Origin: DATAFF01 sp044870245
GTDB taxonomy: Bacteria > Pseudomonadota > Alphaproteobacteria > Rhizobiales > Aestuariivirgaceae
Assembly: GCA_044870245.1 (NCBI GenBank)
Contig: JBIOYR010000124.1
Coordinates: forward strand, 1 to 64,000
DNA: 64,000 nt
Direction of reading: 5' to 3'
Shown here: positions 54,237 to 62,244 of the stretch, piece by piece
Numbering within the stretch: the stretch's first letter is position 1
Layout: the number at the start of each line of letters is the position of its first letter
Position numbers and translations under genes: made by a program
Notes under the pieces: model-generated
Seen by the model: the letters and a program-made list of their open reading frames with translations, nothing else
Told to the model about the DNA's origin: nothing
Database searches by the model: none

Positions 54237-54911
54237 ATGAACTACACTTTTCAGTTCGGGGTGGTATTTGCCCGCTTGCCGGAGCTCTGGCACGGCGCGC
54301 TCCTGTCGCTCGAGATCGGCGTTCTCAGCTTTTGGGGCGGCGCCTTGCTGGGGCTGCTCCTCGCCGCCTTCAAGGTCTATGGCCTCGGAGCCGTGCGATG
54401 GCTGGCCAACAGCTTCATCATCTTCTTCACCAACACGCCGGCGGTGATCCAGATCTATTTCCTCTATTACGGGCTGCCCGAGCTCGGCGTGCTGTGGTCG
54501 AACGTCACCTGCGTCATCGTCGGGCTCACCCTCAACACCGGCGCCTATCTTGCCGAGATCATGCGCGCCGGCTTCATTTCGGTGCACCGCACCGAGCTGG
54601 AAGCCGCCGAGACTCTCGGCTTTGCCCGCTGGCAGCAGATCCGCCACGTGATCCTGCCCCATATTGCCAAGGTCATCTACCCGGCGCTCGCCAACTATTT
54701 CGTGGTGCTCATGCTCGGCACGTCCATGGCGAGCATCTTCGGCGTCAACGAGCTGACCGGCCAGGCCTATAACATCGCGTCGGACAATTATCGCCACATC
54801 GAGATGTTCACGGTCGTTGCCGGCATCTACATCGTCCTCACCTTCATCGCCTCCCTGTCGCTCGCCTTGTTCGGCCGCTGGGCATTCCGGGTCCGCGCGA
54901 GGATCTTTTGA
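54237..54911 (+). CDS. Amino-acid ABC transporter permease, subunit 1
   Basis: A 224-residue HisM/ArtQ-type inner-membrane permease with five helices and the EAA loop LEAAETLGFARWQQIRHVILPHI (about residues 120-142), which contacts the ATPase. It begins 19 bp after the binding-protein gene and its TGA overlaps the next ATG (TGATG). The N-terminal helix SLEIGVLSFWGGALLGLLLAAF is typical of the His/Glu/Gln/Arg permease family. Confidence 0.92.
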   Translation: MNYTFQFGVVFARLPELWHGALLSLEIGVLSFWGGALLGLLLAAFKVYGLGAVRWLANSFIIFFTNTPAVIQIYFLYYGLPELGVLWSNVTCVIVGLTLNTGAYLAEIMRAGFISVHRTELEAAETLGFARWQQIRHVILPHIAKVIYPALANYFVVLMLGTSMASIFGVNELTGQAYNIASDNYRHIEMFTVVAGIYIVLTFIASLSLALFGRWAFRVRARIF

Positions 54912-55618
54912 TGGACCGGGTGATCGAGCAGCTGCCACGCTTCCTCAGTCCACTGAATTTGTGGTTTCTTGCCGAAGCCATGGGGATGACGCTGGCACTG
55001 ACTTTCTTCGGCTGCGGCCTCGGCTTTCTCCTCGCCTTCATCGTCGTCTATATGCGCCTGTCTCCCGGCTGGTTGGGATTGCCCTGGCGCCTCCTGGCGA
55101 TCCTCTTCGTCGAGACCTTCAGGCGCATTCCCTTTCTCGTCATCACCTATCTGGTCCTGTTCTTCATCGCCGCCTTCGTGAAGGGAGCCTCCCTCGTGGT
55201 GGTCGCGCTGACCGCCATCTCGATCTACTCCACCGCTTACGCATCGGAGATCATTCGCGGCGGCTTCGAATCTGTTCCGCACCAGCAGATCGAGGCCGCG
55301 ACCGTCATGAATTTCAGCCGCTGGCAGACCCTGACCAAGGTGATCGTGCCGCAGTCATGGCCGGTCATCCTGCCGCCGGCGGTGGTCTTCATGGTGGCCT
55401 TCGTCAAGGACACCTCGCTCGTCTCGCAGATCGGCGTGTTCGAGCTCACCTTCCGCGGCAAGGAGCTGAACAACCAGGGCTTCTCCGGTCTGCTTGTGTT
55501 CGGGACGGTTGCCCTGCTTTACTTCGTCATGTCCTATCCTCTCAGCCGCTTTGGCGTCTGGCTGGAGCACCGTCTTGCCGCACCTCGACATCAGAAATCT
55601 GAGCGCGAACTACGGTAG
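54911..55618 (+). CDS. Amino-acid ABC transporter permease, subunit 2
   Basis: A 235-residue permease paralogous to the preceding one, with the EAA loop QIEAATVMNFSRWQTLTKVIVPQ (about residues 119-141). Helices include AMGMTLALTFFGCGLGFLLAFIVVY. It forms the heterodimeric channel with subunit 1. Its 3' end overlaps the ATPase gene by 44 bases. An alternative TTG immediately precedes the ATG used here; the TGATG overlap favours the ATG. Confidence 0.92.
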   Translation: MDRVIEQLPRFLSPLNLWFLAEAMGMTLALTFFGCGLGFLLAFIVVYMRLSPGWLGLPWRLLAILFVETFRRIPFLVITYLVLFFIAAFVKGASLVVVALTAISIYSTAYASEIIRGGFESVPHQQIEAATVMNFSRWQTLTKVIVPQSWPVILPPAVVFMVAFVKDTSLVSQIGVFELTFRGKELNNQGFSGLLVFGTVALLYFVMSYPLSRFGVWLEHRLAAPRHQKSERELR

Positions 55619-56318
55619 GGGGCCGGTTCTGTCCGGCATCTCCCTGGCGGTCGAGCGCGGCGAGGTGGTCTCGATCGTCGGCCCTTCGGGCTCCGGCAAA
55701 TCGACGCTTCTGCGGGTTCTGGTCGGGCTGACCTTGCCTGCTGGCGGCGAGGTCATTCTCGATGGCGATGCGGTGAACTACGCCAACAAGGCAAGCCTCC
55801 GGCAGGCGCGCGATCGTATGGCCATCGTCTTCCAGCAGTACAATCTGTTCCAGAACATGGATGTGCTGCGCAACGTCACCATCGCCCCGGTCGAGATCAG
55901 GCGCCGCCCGCGATCCGAGGTCGAGACCGCCGCCGTGCGGATCCTCGAGCGGATGGGGCTTGGCGACAAGCTCAAGGCCTATCCCGATCAGCTTTCGGGT
56001 GGTCAGCAGCAGCGCGTGGCGATCGCCCGTGCGCTTGCGCTCAAGCCGGAGATCCTGCTGCTTGACGAGATCACTTCGGCGCTCGACCCGGAGCTCGTCA
56101 ACGAGGTTCTCGACGCCATTCGCGGGCTGGCCGCCGAACGCATCACCCTCCTGATCGTCAGCCATGAGATGAATTTCGTGCGCGAGGTCTCGTCGCGGAT
56201 GGTGTTCATGGACAAGGGGCAGGTGGTCGAGATCGGCCCGCCGCGCGACATCATCGATCGCCCGCAGACCAACCGGGCGCGCGAGTTCTTCGGCAAGATT
56301 CTCAGACAGAGAACCTAG
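55575..56318 (+). CDS. Amino-acid ABC transporter ATP-binding protein
   Basis: A 247-residue ATPase driving the importer. Walker A is GPSGSGKS (36-43), the Q-loop is VFQQYNLFQNM, the signature is LSGGQQQRVAIARAL, Walker B is ILLLDEITSALD, and the H-loop is IVSHEMNF. The start is TTG 55575, with GGAG seven bases upstream, inside the end of the permease gene; no ATG gives a normal N-terminus. Its TAG overlaps the TAG of the convergent GntR gene in a shared CTAG. Confidence 0.93.
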   Translation: MPHLDIRNLSANYGRGPVLSGISLAVERGEVVSIVGPSGSGKSTLLRVLVGLTLPAGGEVILDGDAVNYANKASLRQARDRMAIVFQQYNLFQNMDVLRNVTIAPVEIRRRPRSEVETAAVRILERMGLGDKLKAYPDQLSGGQQQRVAIARALALKPEILLLDEITSALDPELVNEVLDAIRGLAAERITLLIVSHEMNFVREVSSRMVFMDKGQVVEIGPPRDIIDRPQTNRAREFFGKILRQRT

Positions 56319-57079
56319 ACGACCCGCCGGACGGTTCGCTCTGCCACCTCCGCGAGATCGAGATCGGCCGATGGCAGGTTCCCCAGCGCATGAACCACCT
56401 CCTCGATCAGGCCTTGCGCGTCGGCCTTGCCGGCCCGCTCCGCCGCATCCGCATCGCCTCGCTCGATCGCCCGGATCATCGCATGATGCTGGCTGAGCTT
56501 GGGAAGCGGCACCCGGTCGCCGAAGCTCGCCAGATAGAGCCGGAACACCCGCTGACCCTGATCGAGCAGAGTCTTCATCCAGCTCATGATGAATGGGTTT
56601 CCGGTCATGTCGGCAATGGCGGCGTGAAAATCGCGATTGAGCTGCACGATGCTCAGCACATCGACCCGTTCATGGGCGCGCTCGAGCGCGCTCTCGATCT
56701 CCTTCAGGATTGCCACGCCCGCCTTCGTTTGGGTCTTGGACGCAAGCCGCGCCGACAGCCGGTAGAGCAGCTGCATGGCATCGAAATAGGCGGGGAGAGC
56801 GGAGAAATCCAGCTGCGAGACCATCGAGGTGCGATTGCGCGGCGTCTCCACCAGACCCTCCGCCGACAGCCGGATCAACGCCTCGCGCACCGGCGAGCGC
56901 GACAGATGATACTGCCGGCTCAACTCCGTTTCGTCGAGCAGGGTCCCTGGCTTGAGCTCGAGATTGAGAATCTTCGTCTTGAGGCTTTCATAGACCGAGC
57001 TTGCCCCGGTGCCGCGCGGCCGGCGCCGCGGGTTTGTGCCTTTTCCTGTCCCTCTGCTCGTCGGCTTGTTCATGACCAT
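56315..57079 (-). CDS. GntR-family regulator with FCD domain (FadR type)
   Basis: A 254-residue regulator. After a basic tail (residues 1-25) comes a winged helix (LLDETELSRQYHLSRSPVREALIRLSAEG), then a helical FCD effector domain with the metal/ligand histidines in NRDFHAAIADMTGN and SQHHAMIRAIERGD. FCD proteins usually repress catabolic genes and are released by the pathway substrate. It lies 39 bp downstream of the FAD dehydrogenase gene on the same strand, so it is probably autoregulated through the site at 58317. ATG at 57073 is an alternative start. Confidence 0.92.
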   Translation of the reverse strand: MVMNKPTSRGTGKGTNPRRRPRGTGASSVYESLKTKILNLELKPGTLLDETELSRQYHLSRSPVREALIRLSAEGLVETPRNRTSMVSQLDFSALPAYFDAMQLLYRLSARLASKTQTKAGVAILKEIESALERAHERVDVLSIVQLNRDFHAAIADMTGNPFIMSWMKTLLDQGQRVFRLYLASFGDRVPLPKLSQHHAMIRAIERGDADAAERAGKADAQGLIEEVVHALGNLPSADLDLAEVAERTVRRVV

Positions 57080-57118
57080 CTCAGCGTAGGTGCAAGCTTC
57101 GACCTTGACAACACAGGG

Positions 57119-58255
57119 CTAGAGCAGGAGGGATGCGAAACCTGTCGGCGGTTTCCGCCCGAGGATCTGGTCGGCCATCAGCCGAGCTGCCGCCGGTCCG
57201 CCGGTGAAGCCGAGCCACGGCACGACGCACATGAAGAAACCGGGGATCTGGTGCGTCTCGCCGAGGATCGGTCGCCAGTCGGCCGTGCCATTGACCATGG
57301 CCGGCCAGGTGCGCAGCAGCTGAACGCCGGCGAGATCGGGAACCAGCCGCAGCGCCACCCGAAGATTGCCGGTCACCGATTTGGGATCGACCTGCAGCCG
57401 GCCGGTCGCCTCGTCGAGCCGTGCCGGCCAGCCGCCGCCGATCAGGAAGCTGCCATGGTGGCTCTGCTTCAAGGTGAGCCTGTCGCCGGCGGCATAGACG
57501 AGATGGTCGATCAGCGGGGCCACCGGCTCGGTGACATTGACCTGAATCGGGAACCCCTCGATGGCAAAGCCGAGACCGACCTGTTGAGCGACCTTTCCGG
57601 CTTCGGCTCCGGCGCAATTGACCACGCGCCGCGCCTCGATCCGACCGGCGTCGGTGATCGCGACGAAGCCCGGTGGCGCGATCTCGAGCTTCACAAGCGC
57701 GGTGCGGCAGAGTATCCGCGCACCCAAGGCTCGGGCCTTCGCCGCCAGGGCGGGCGTCGCAATGAGCGGATTGGCCTTTCCCTCGAGCGGGCAGAAGGCG
57801 GCACCGGCCACCTTGCGCGTGAGATAGGGCGCCATGCTTGCGAGCTCCTGGCGTCCGATCAGATGGACATCGAGCCCCAAGGCGCGTTCGATCGCGTGCT
57901 TCCGGCGGATGTCGCCCATCTCGGCATCCGTCTCCGCCACCAGCAGCCCGCCGGGCGTCGAGACTTCGAGATCGACGCCAAGCTCCTCGGGCAGCGATTT
58001 CCACAGCGCGATCGATTCGACGAGCAACGGAACCACCGGCGCGAACCGTCGCGCCCACCCCTCGCCCTCGAGGAGAAACGGCTCATGCGGAATCTGGGCG
58101 TGCAGGCTCCCGGCATTGGAGCCGGAGGCGAGACTGTTGATGTCATGCCGCTCGACAAGGGTGACATCGGCGCCTTCCCGGCTGAGGAAATAGGCGGTCG
58201 CACACCCCGCCAACCCGCCACCCACAACCAGAATATCGGTTCGCAGAGCAGCCAT
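57119..58255 (-). CDS. FAD-dependent D-amino-acid-oxidase-fold dehydrogenase
   Basis: A 378-residue DAO-family flavoprotein (HcnC, opine-oxidase B or D-hydroxyproline-dehydrogenase beta type). The N-terminal FAD motif is ILVVGGGLAGCATAYFLSREGADVTLVER, followed by ASGSNAGSLHAQI, a VNCAGAEAGKVAQQ segment and the C-terminal FLxxxxGGxG-like PWLGFTGGPAAARLMAD. It probably oxidises an amino acid or secondary amine and passes electrons to the fused [2Fe-2S]/FAD protein at 62245 or to quinone. It is divergent from the DapA-like gene across a region with a GTATAC-like site. Confidence 0.9.
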   Translation of the reverse strand: MAALRTDILVVGGGLAGCATAYFLSREGADVTLVERHDINSLASGSNAGSLHAQIPHEPFLLEGEGWARRFAPVVPLLVESIALWKSLPEELGVDLEVSTPGGLLVAETDAEMGDIRRKHAIERALGLDVHLIGRQELASMAPYLTRKVAGAAFCPLEGKANPLIATPALAAKARALGARILCRTALVKLEIAPPGFVAITDAGRIEARRVVNCAGAEAGKVAQQVGLGFAIEGFPIQVNVTEPVAPLIDHLVYAAGDRLTLKQSHHGSFLIGGGWPARLDEATGRLQVDPKSVTGNLRVALRLVPDLAGVQLLRTWPAMVNGTADWRPILGETHQIPGFFMCVVPWLGFTGGPAAARLMADQILGRKPPTGFASLLL

Positions 58256-58316
58256 GCGGCCCCCGGTTCTCCACCTTTCCCGGCCCTTTTTGGAGTGATA
58301 TTTTCTTGTAGGCAAG

Positions 58317-58326
58317 TTGCATACGA
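58317..58326. promoter_or_regulatory. GTATAC-like site in the divergent dehydrogenase/DapA promoter region
   Basis: TTGCATACGA matches TTGTATACAA at eight of ten positions. It lies between the divergent FAD dehydrogenase and DapA-like starts, 32 bases before the DapA-like ATG. It could be a weaker operator for the same GntR regulator. Confidence 0.35.
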
Positions 58327-58357
58327 AAAGCGCGACCGTTCGCTCCGGAGACCGCCC

Positions 58358-59311
58358 ATGACCCAGCCGTTCCGCGGCAGTTTCGCCGTCAACATCACGC
58401 CCTTCACCGCGGATGGCAGCCGCATCGATCTCCCGGCCTGGCGGCGCTTCATCGATTGGCAGCTCGCCGAAGGTGTTCCGGGGCTGATCATCCTCGGGAC
58501 GTCGGGCGAGTTCCTGACCATCGCCGACGACGAGCGCACCGCGTTCGTCGAGGCGACCATCCAGCATGTCGAAAGGCGCGTGCCCGTGCTGGTCGGCACC
58601 ATGAATGCCTACACGCCGCATGCCGTGCGCTACAGCATCGAGGCCGAGAGGCTCGGTGCGGACGGGCTGATGATCATTCCGCCCTATTACTACACTCCGA
58701 CCGACGACGAGATCTTCGCCTACTACCGGGCGATCTGCGACAGGGTCGCGCTGCCGATCATGCTGTACAACAATCCCTTCACCTCGAATGTCGATATGTC
58801 GGCGAAGCTGGTGGCGCGGCTGACCCGCGCCTTCGAGCAGATTCGCTACATCAAGGAGGCGAGCCAGGACATGGCGCGCGTCTACGACATCATCGAGGAG
58901 ACGCAAGGCGTCATGAACGTCTTTGCCGGCCAGCGCATCGTCGAATCCTACCTCTATGGCGCGGTCGGCTACGTCAATCCCTATGGCAACTACATTCCGC
59001 GCGCCTCGACGCGGATTTGCGAGCTCTGTGCCGCCGGTCGCTTCGAGGAGGCCAAGCGCATCGAGCGGTTGATCAATCGCATCTATGCCATCATCCAGGA
59101 GGGTCACCCGACCTACGGCCATCAATGCTACTCCAAGGCGCTGGCGGCGGCGCAGGGCTATCCGGTGGGCGATGTGCGGCCGCCGCTCACCACCTTCCGC
59201 GAGCTCGGCAGCGAGGGCGAGGCTAGGGTCGCCAAGGTCATGGAGGTCATTCGCGAGCTTGACCGGGTGGTGGATGCGATCGACAAGCCTCGCATCGCCG
59301 CTGCGGAGTGA
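58358..59311 (+). CDS. Dihydrodipicolinate synthase-family lyase/deaminase
   Basis: A 317-residue class I aldolase-fold enzyme. The Schiff-base lysine is K166 in RYIKEASQD, with the conserved Tyr in LYNNPF (Y137) and GTSGEFLT (residues 47-54). The family covers DapA, N-acetylneuraminate lyase, sugar-acid aldolases and the hydroxyproline-pathway deaminase. Next to a DAO-fold dehydrogenase, a deaminase or aldolase acting on an oxidised amino-acid ring is plausible but unproven. The ATG has GGAG seven bases upstream. It overlaps the Old Yellow Enzyme gene by 4 bases. Confidence 0.9.
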   Translation: MTQPFRGSFAVNITPFTADGSRIDLPAWRRFIDWQLAEGVPGLIILGTSGEFLTIADDERTAFVEATIQHVERRVPVLVGTMNAYTPHAVRYSIEAERLGADGLMIIPPYYYTPTDDEIFAYYRAICDRVALPIMLYNNPFTSNVDMSAKLVARLTRAFEQIRYIKEASQDMARVYDIIEETQGVMNVFAGQRIVESYLYGAVGYVNPYGNYIPRASTRICELCAAGRFEEAKRIERLINRIYAIIQEGHPTYGHQCYSKALAAAQGYPVGDVRPPLTTFRELGSEGEARVAKVMEVIRELDRVVDAIDKPRIAAAE

Positions 59312-60453
59312 CCGAGCGCTCCGTCAAACTGCCGATGCCGACTCCGCTTCTCTTCACGCCATTGCGCATTCGCGGTTGCGAATTGCGAAACCGCATCGTC
59401 GTGTCGCCCATGTGCCAGTACCAGGCCGTCGACGGCCATGTTCAGGACTGGCATTTCATCCACCATGGACGGCTGGTGCTCGGCGGCCCGGCGGTGATTT
59501 TTGTGGAGGCCACCGGCGTGACGCGTCGCGGCCGCATCACCCATGGCTGCACCGGCATCTATGACGATTCCCATATTGCCGGGTTGAAGCGGCTCGTCGA
59601 CCTCCACCACGAATATGGCGCGGTCTCCGGCATCCAGCTTGCCCATGCCGGTCGGCGAGCCAGCGCCACCCGTCCCTGGGATGGCACACGGCCGCTCGAG
59701 GCAGCGGATGCCGAGGAGCCATGGCCGACGGTCGGCCCCAGCCCCTTGCCGGAGAAGGAGGGCTATCCGGTTCCGCACGCGCTTGCCGAGGACGAGATCG
59801 ACGAGATCGTCGAAAGCTTCACCGCGGCGGCAGGGCGTGCCCTGGCTGCCGGTTTCGACATTGTCGAGGTGCATGGCGCCCATGGCTATCTGCTGCACTC
59901 GTTCTTCTCGCCGATCTCCAATCATCGCACCGATCGTTTCGGGGGCAGCCTCGAGAACCGGCTGCGCCTGCCACTGATGGTGACCTCGGCGGTCCGCCGG
60001 GTCTGGCCCGATGACAAGCCGCTGTTCTACCGCGTCTCCGCCGTCGACCTTGTCGAGGGCGGTGTCACCATCGAGGATACCGTCGCGCTCGCCCGCGAGC
60101 TCAAATCGATCGGGGTCGATGCAGTCGACTGCTCAACCGGCGGCATGGCCGGCTCGGTGACGCTGTCGAGCCGGCGGCTGAAGCCCGGTTTTCAGGTCCC
60201 CTATGCCGCAGCCGTCAAGCGCGGCGCGGACATTCGGACCGTGGCGGTCGGCGCCATACTCGACGGTCCGCAGGCGGAGGACATTCTCCAATCCGGCGAT
60301 GCCGATCTGATCGCCCTCGGCCGCGAGCTCCTGGCCGATCCCAACTGGCCGTTTCATGCCGCCGAAGCTCTGGCAATCGACAATCCCTATGCCGTGCTGC
60401 CGAAATATTACGGCTTCTATCTCGAGCGGCGTGCCGCGGTGCTCGATCGCTGA
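59308..60453 (+). CDS. Old Yellow Enzyme-family NADH:flavin oxidoreductase (YqjM-like)
   Basis: A 381-residue FMN barrel enzyme of the OYE family. It opens with TPLRIRGCELRNRIVVSPMCQYQA, where the Cys of PMCQY is the YqjM-type flavin-tuning residue. The HGAHGYLLHSFFSPISNHRTDRFGG motif and the FMN phosphate segment ALGRELLADPNWPFHAAEAL are present. It reduces activated C=C bonds or oxidises N-methyl groups in some catabolic relatives. It lacks the 4Fe-4S/FAD extension of demethylases such as StcD. Start GTG overlaps the DapA-like stop (GTGA). Confidence 0.92.
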   Translation: MTERSVKLPMPTPLLFTPLRIRGCELRNRIVVSPMCQYQAVDGHVQDWHFIHHGRLVLGGPAVIFVEATGVTRRGRITHGCTGIYDDSHIAGLKRLVDLHHEYGAVSGIQLAHAGRRASATRPWDGTRPLEAADAEEPWPTVGPSPLPEKEGYPVPHALAEDEIDEIVESFTAAAGRALAAGFDIVEVHGAHGYLLHSFFSPISNHRTDRFGGSLENRLRLPLMVTSAVRRVWPDDKPLFYRVSAVDLVEGGVTIEDTVALARELKSIGVDAVDCSTGGMAGSVTLSSRRLKPGFQVPYAAAVKRGADIRTVAVGAILDGPQAEDILQSGDADLIALGRELLADPNWPFHAAEALAIDNPYAVLPKYYGFYLERRAAVLDR

Positions 60454-60454
60454 T

Positions 60455-61222
60455 CTAACGGATATAGGTTGCGCCATTGACGTCGAGGGTGGCGCCCGAA
60501 AGGTGCCGGCAGGCGCCACTCGCGAGGAACACCATCAGGCTTGCGAGATCGGAAGGGGGTACCCATTCCCCCATGGCAAGCGTCGCCGTGACCGCCGCCT
60601 CGCCTCCCGTCGCCGCCGACGCCTGCTCCGACAGCCGCGTCCGCACCACGCCCGGCGTCACCCCATAGGCGAGGATGTTCTTCTTCGCATAGTTGCGGGC
60701 AATCGCCTTGGTGGCCGAGAGGATTGCGCCCTTCGACGCCGCATAGGCAATGAGCGCCGGATTTCCCGGACCGCGTTGGGCCGCCCAGCTCGACAGGGTG
60801 ATCAGAATGCCGCCCTCTCGCTCGACATAGTGCCGCACCGCATGGCGCATCAGCCGGGCAGGGGCGAGCACATTGACCTGCAGAGCCTCAGCCCAGACGC
60901 GGTCCCACGCGGCGTCGCTGTCCTCGATGCCGCCTTCGAGTCGCATCACCGCGGCATTGTTGACGAGGACGTCGATCCGGCCGCGCCAGGCGACGGCGTC
61001 GCGCCAGAGCCGGTCGACCGCGGCAATATCCGCAAGATCGGCGCCGACCAGCTTGACCCTGTCGCGCGGGATTTTCGCCGTCGCTGCCTCGGCCCCGGAG
61101 CGATCGCCGCCGAAATGCGCCACCACATGAGCATCGGCATCACCGAGGGCTTCGACGATTGCCGCGCCGATACCTTTGGAAGCACCGGTCACCAGGATGG
61201 TCCTGCCGGTCAGTTCAAACAT
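60455..61222 (-). CDS. SDR-family oxidoreductase
   Basis: A 255-residue short-chain dehydrogenase. Cofactor motif VTGASKGIGAAI, catalytic Ser in TLSSWAAQ and the YxxxK pair in YAASKGAIL. The C-terminus closes with GATLDVNGATYI as in classical SDRs. The substrate is unknown. GGGAGG six bases before the ATG sets the start. It is divergent from the dehydrogenase at 61308 and nearly touches the convergent OYE stop (1-bp gap). Confidence 0.92.
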   Translation of the reverse strand: MFELTGRTILVTGASKGIGAAIVEALGDADAHVVAHFGGDRSGAEAATAKIPRDRVKLVGADLADIAAVDRLWRDAVAWRGRIDVLVNNAAVMRLEGGIEDSDAAWDRVWAEALQVNVLAPARLMRHAVRHYVEREGGILITLSSWAAQRGPGNPALIAYAASKGAILSATKAIARNYAKKNILAYGVTPGVVRTRLSEQASAATGGEAAVTATLAMGEWVPPSDLASLMVFLASGACRHLSGATLDVNGATYIR

Positions 61223-61307
61223 GGATGCCTCCCACTGTGCGGGTTCCAAGCGCTGCAAACATGCCTTAGCCTATACGCAATTCGCGTCCTGGAGACAGCC
61301 TGTCGAC

Positions 61308-62243
61308 ATGAGCACCAGCACCATTGCCGTCATCGGCTCGGGCAGCATCGGCACGAGCTGGGCGATCGTCTTCGCGGGCGCCGGGCGCGCGGTGAGGGTG
61401 CACGACGTCGCCCTCGACCGTCTCGAGGCGGCCGAGCAGGTTCTCGCTGCCCGTCTCGAGGAGCTTGCCGGCTTCGGGTTGCTGAACGAGCCCTCGGACG
61501 TCATTGCAGGCCGCGTCAGCTTCACCACCGACCTCGCGGCAGCGGTGCACGGAGCAGTTCACGTGCAGGAAAGCATCCCCGAGGATCGCGATGCCAAGCT
61601 CGAGGTCTTCGCGGCGGTTGCCGATCTCGCCAGCCATGATTGCGTCATTGCCAGCTCCTCCTCCTTCATCCCCATATCGCAGACGGCATCGACCCTGTCC
61701 GGTCGCGAACGTTTCCTGGTGATCCATCCCGGCAATCCGCCCTTCCTCCTGCGCATTGCCGAGATCTGCCCGGCCCCGTTCACCGATCCGGTTGCGATCG
61801 ACAGGAGCGAAGCGCTGCTGCGCAGCTGCGGCCTCTCACCAGTCAGATTGCGCGTCGAGAAGGACGGGTTCGTCTTCAACCGGTTGCAGGGCGCTCTGCT
61901 CCGCGAGGCCTATTCGCTGATCGCCGAAGGCGTCGCCACCGCCGCCGACATCGACCTCTTGGTGCGCGAAGGATTGGGCTTCCGCTGGTCCGTTGTCGGT
62001 CCCTTCGAGGCGATCGATCTCAACACCCGCGGCGGCATCGCCGCTCATGCCAGGCGCATGCTTCCCGCCTATGTCCGCATGGGCGCCGAGCGCGGCGAGC
62101 GTCAGGGCTGGACCGACGAAACCATCGACGCCGTCGTCGCCGAACGGCGTGCCGCCCTGCCGCTCGACCACTGGGACGAGCGTGTCAGCTGGCGCGATGG
62201 CGAGCTGATGGCGCTCCTCGCCTTTCGCCGGCGACGCCCCTGA
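61308..62243 (+). CDS. 3-hydroxyacid dehydrogenase, carnitine/gulonate-dehydrogenase type
   Basis: A 311-residue protein with the 3-hydroxyacyl-CoA dehydrogenase fold but the short length of lambda-crystallin/L-gulonate 3-dehydrogenase and L-carnitine dehydrogenase. NAD motif IAVIGSGSIGTSWAIVFA; catalytic-region HPGNPPFLLRIAEICPAPFTD, with His in the position of the family HPxNPP motif; C-terminal domain GLGFRWSVVGPFEAIDLN. It oxidises a 3-hydroxyl on a short acid, exact substrate unknown. It lies 1 bp before the next gene, so the two are co-transcribed. Confidence 0.88.
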   Translation: MSTSTIAVIGSGSIGTSWAIVFAGAGRAVRVHDVALDRLEAAEQVLAARLEELAGFGLLNEPSDVIAGRVSFTTDLAAAVHGAVHVQESIPEDRDAKLEVFAAVADLASHDCVIASSSSFIPISQTASTLSGRERFLVIHPGNPPFLLRIAEICPAPFTDPVAIDRSEALLRSCGLSPVRLRVEKDGFVFNRLQGALLREAYSLIAEGVATAADIDLLVREGLGFRWSVVGPFEAIDLNTRGGIAAHARRMLPAYVRMGAERGERQGWTDETIDAVVAERRAALPLDHWDERVSWRDGELMALLAFRRRRP

Positions 62244-62244
62244 C

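Noticed and set aside
56390..58357. Extension of the DapA-like frame upstream across gntR and the FAD dehydrogenase
   Set aside because: Antisense of two minus-strand genes; ATG 58358 with GGAG is the proper start.
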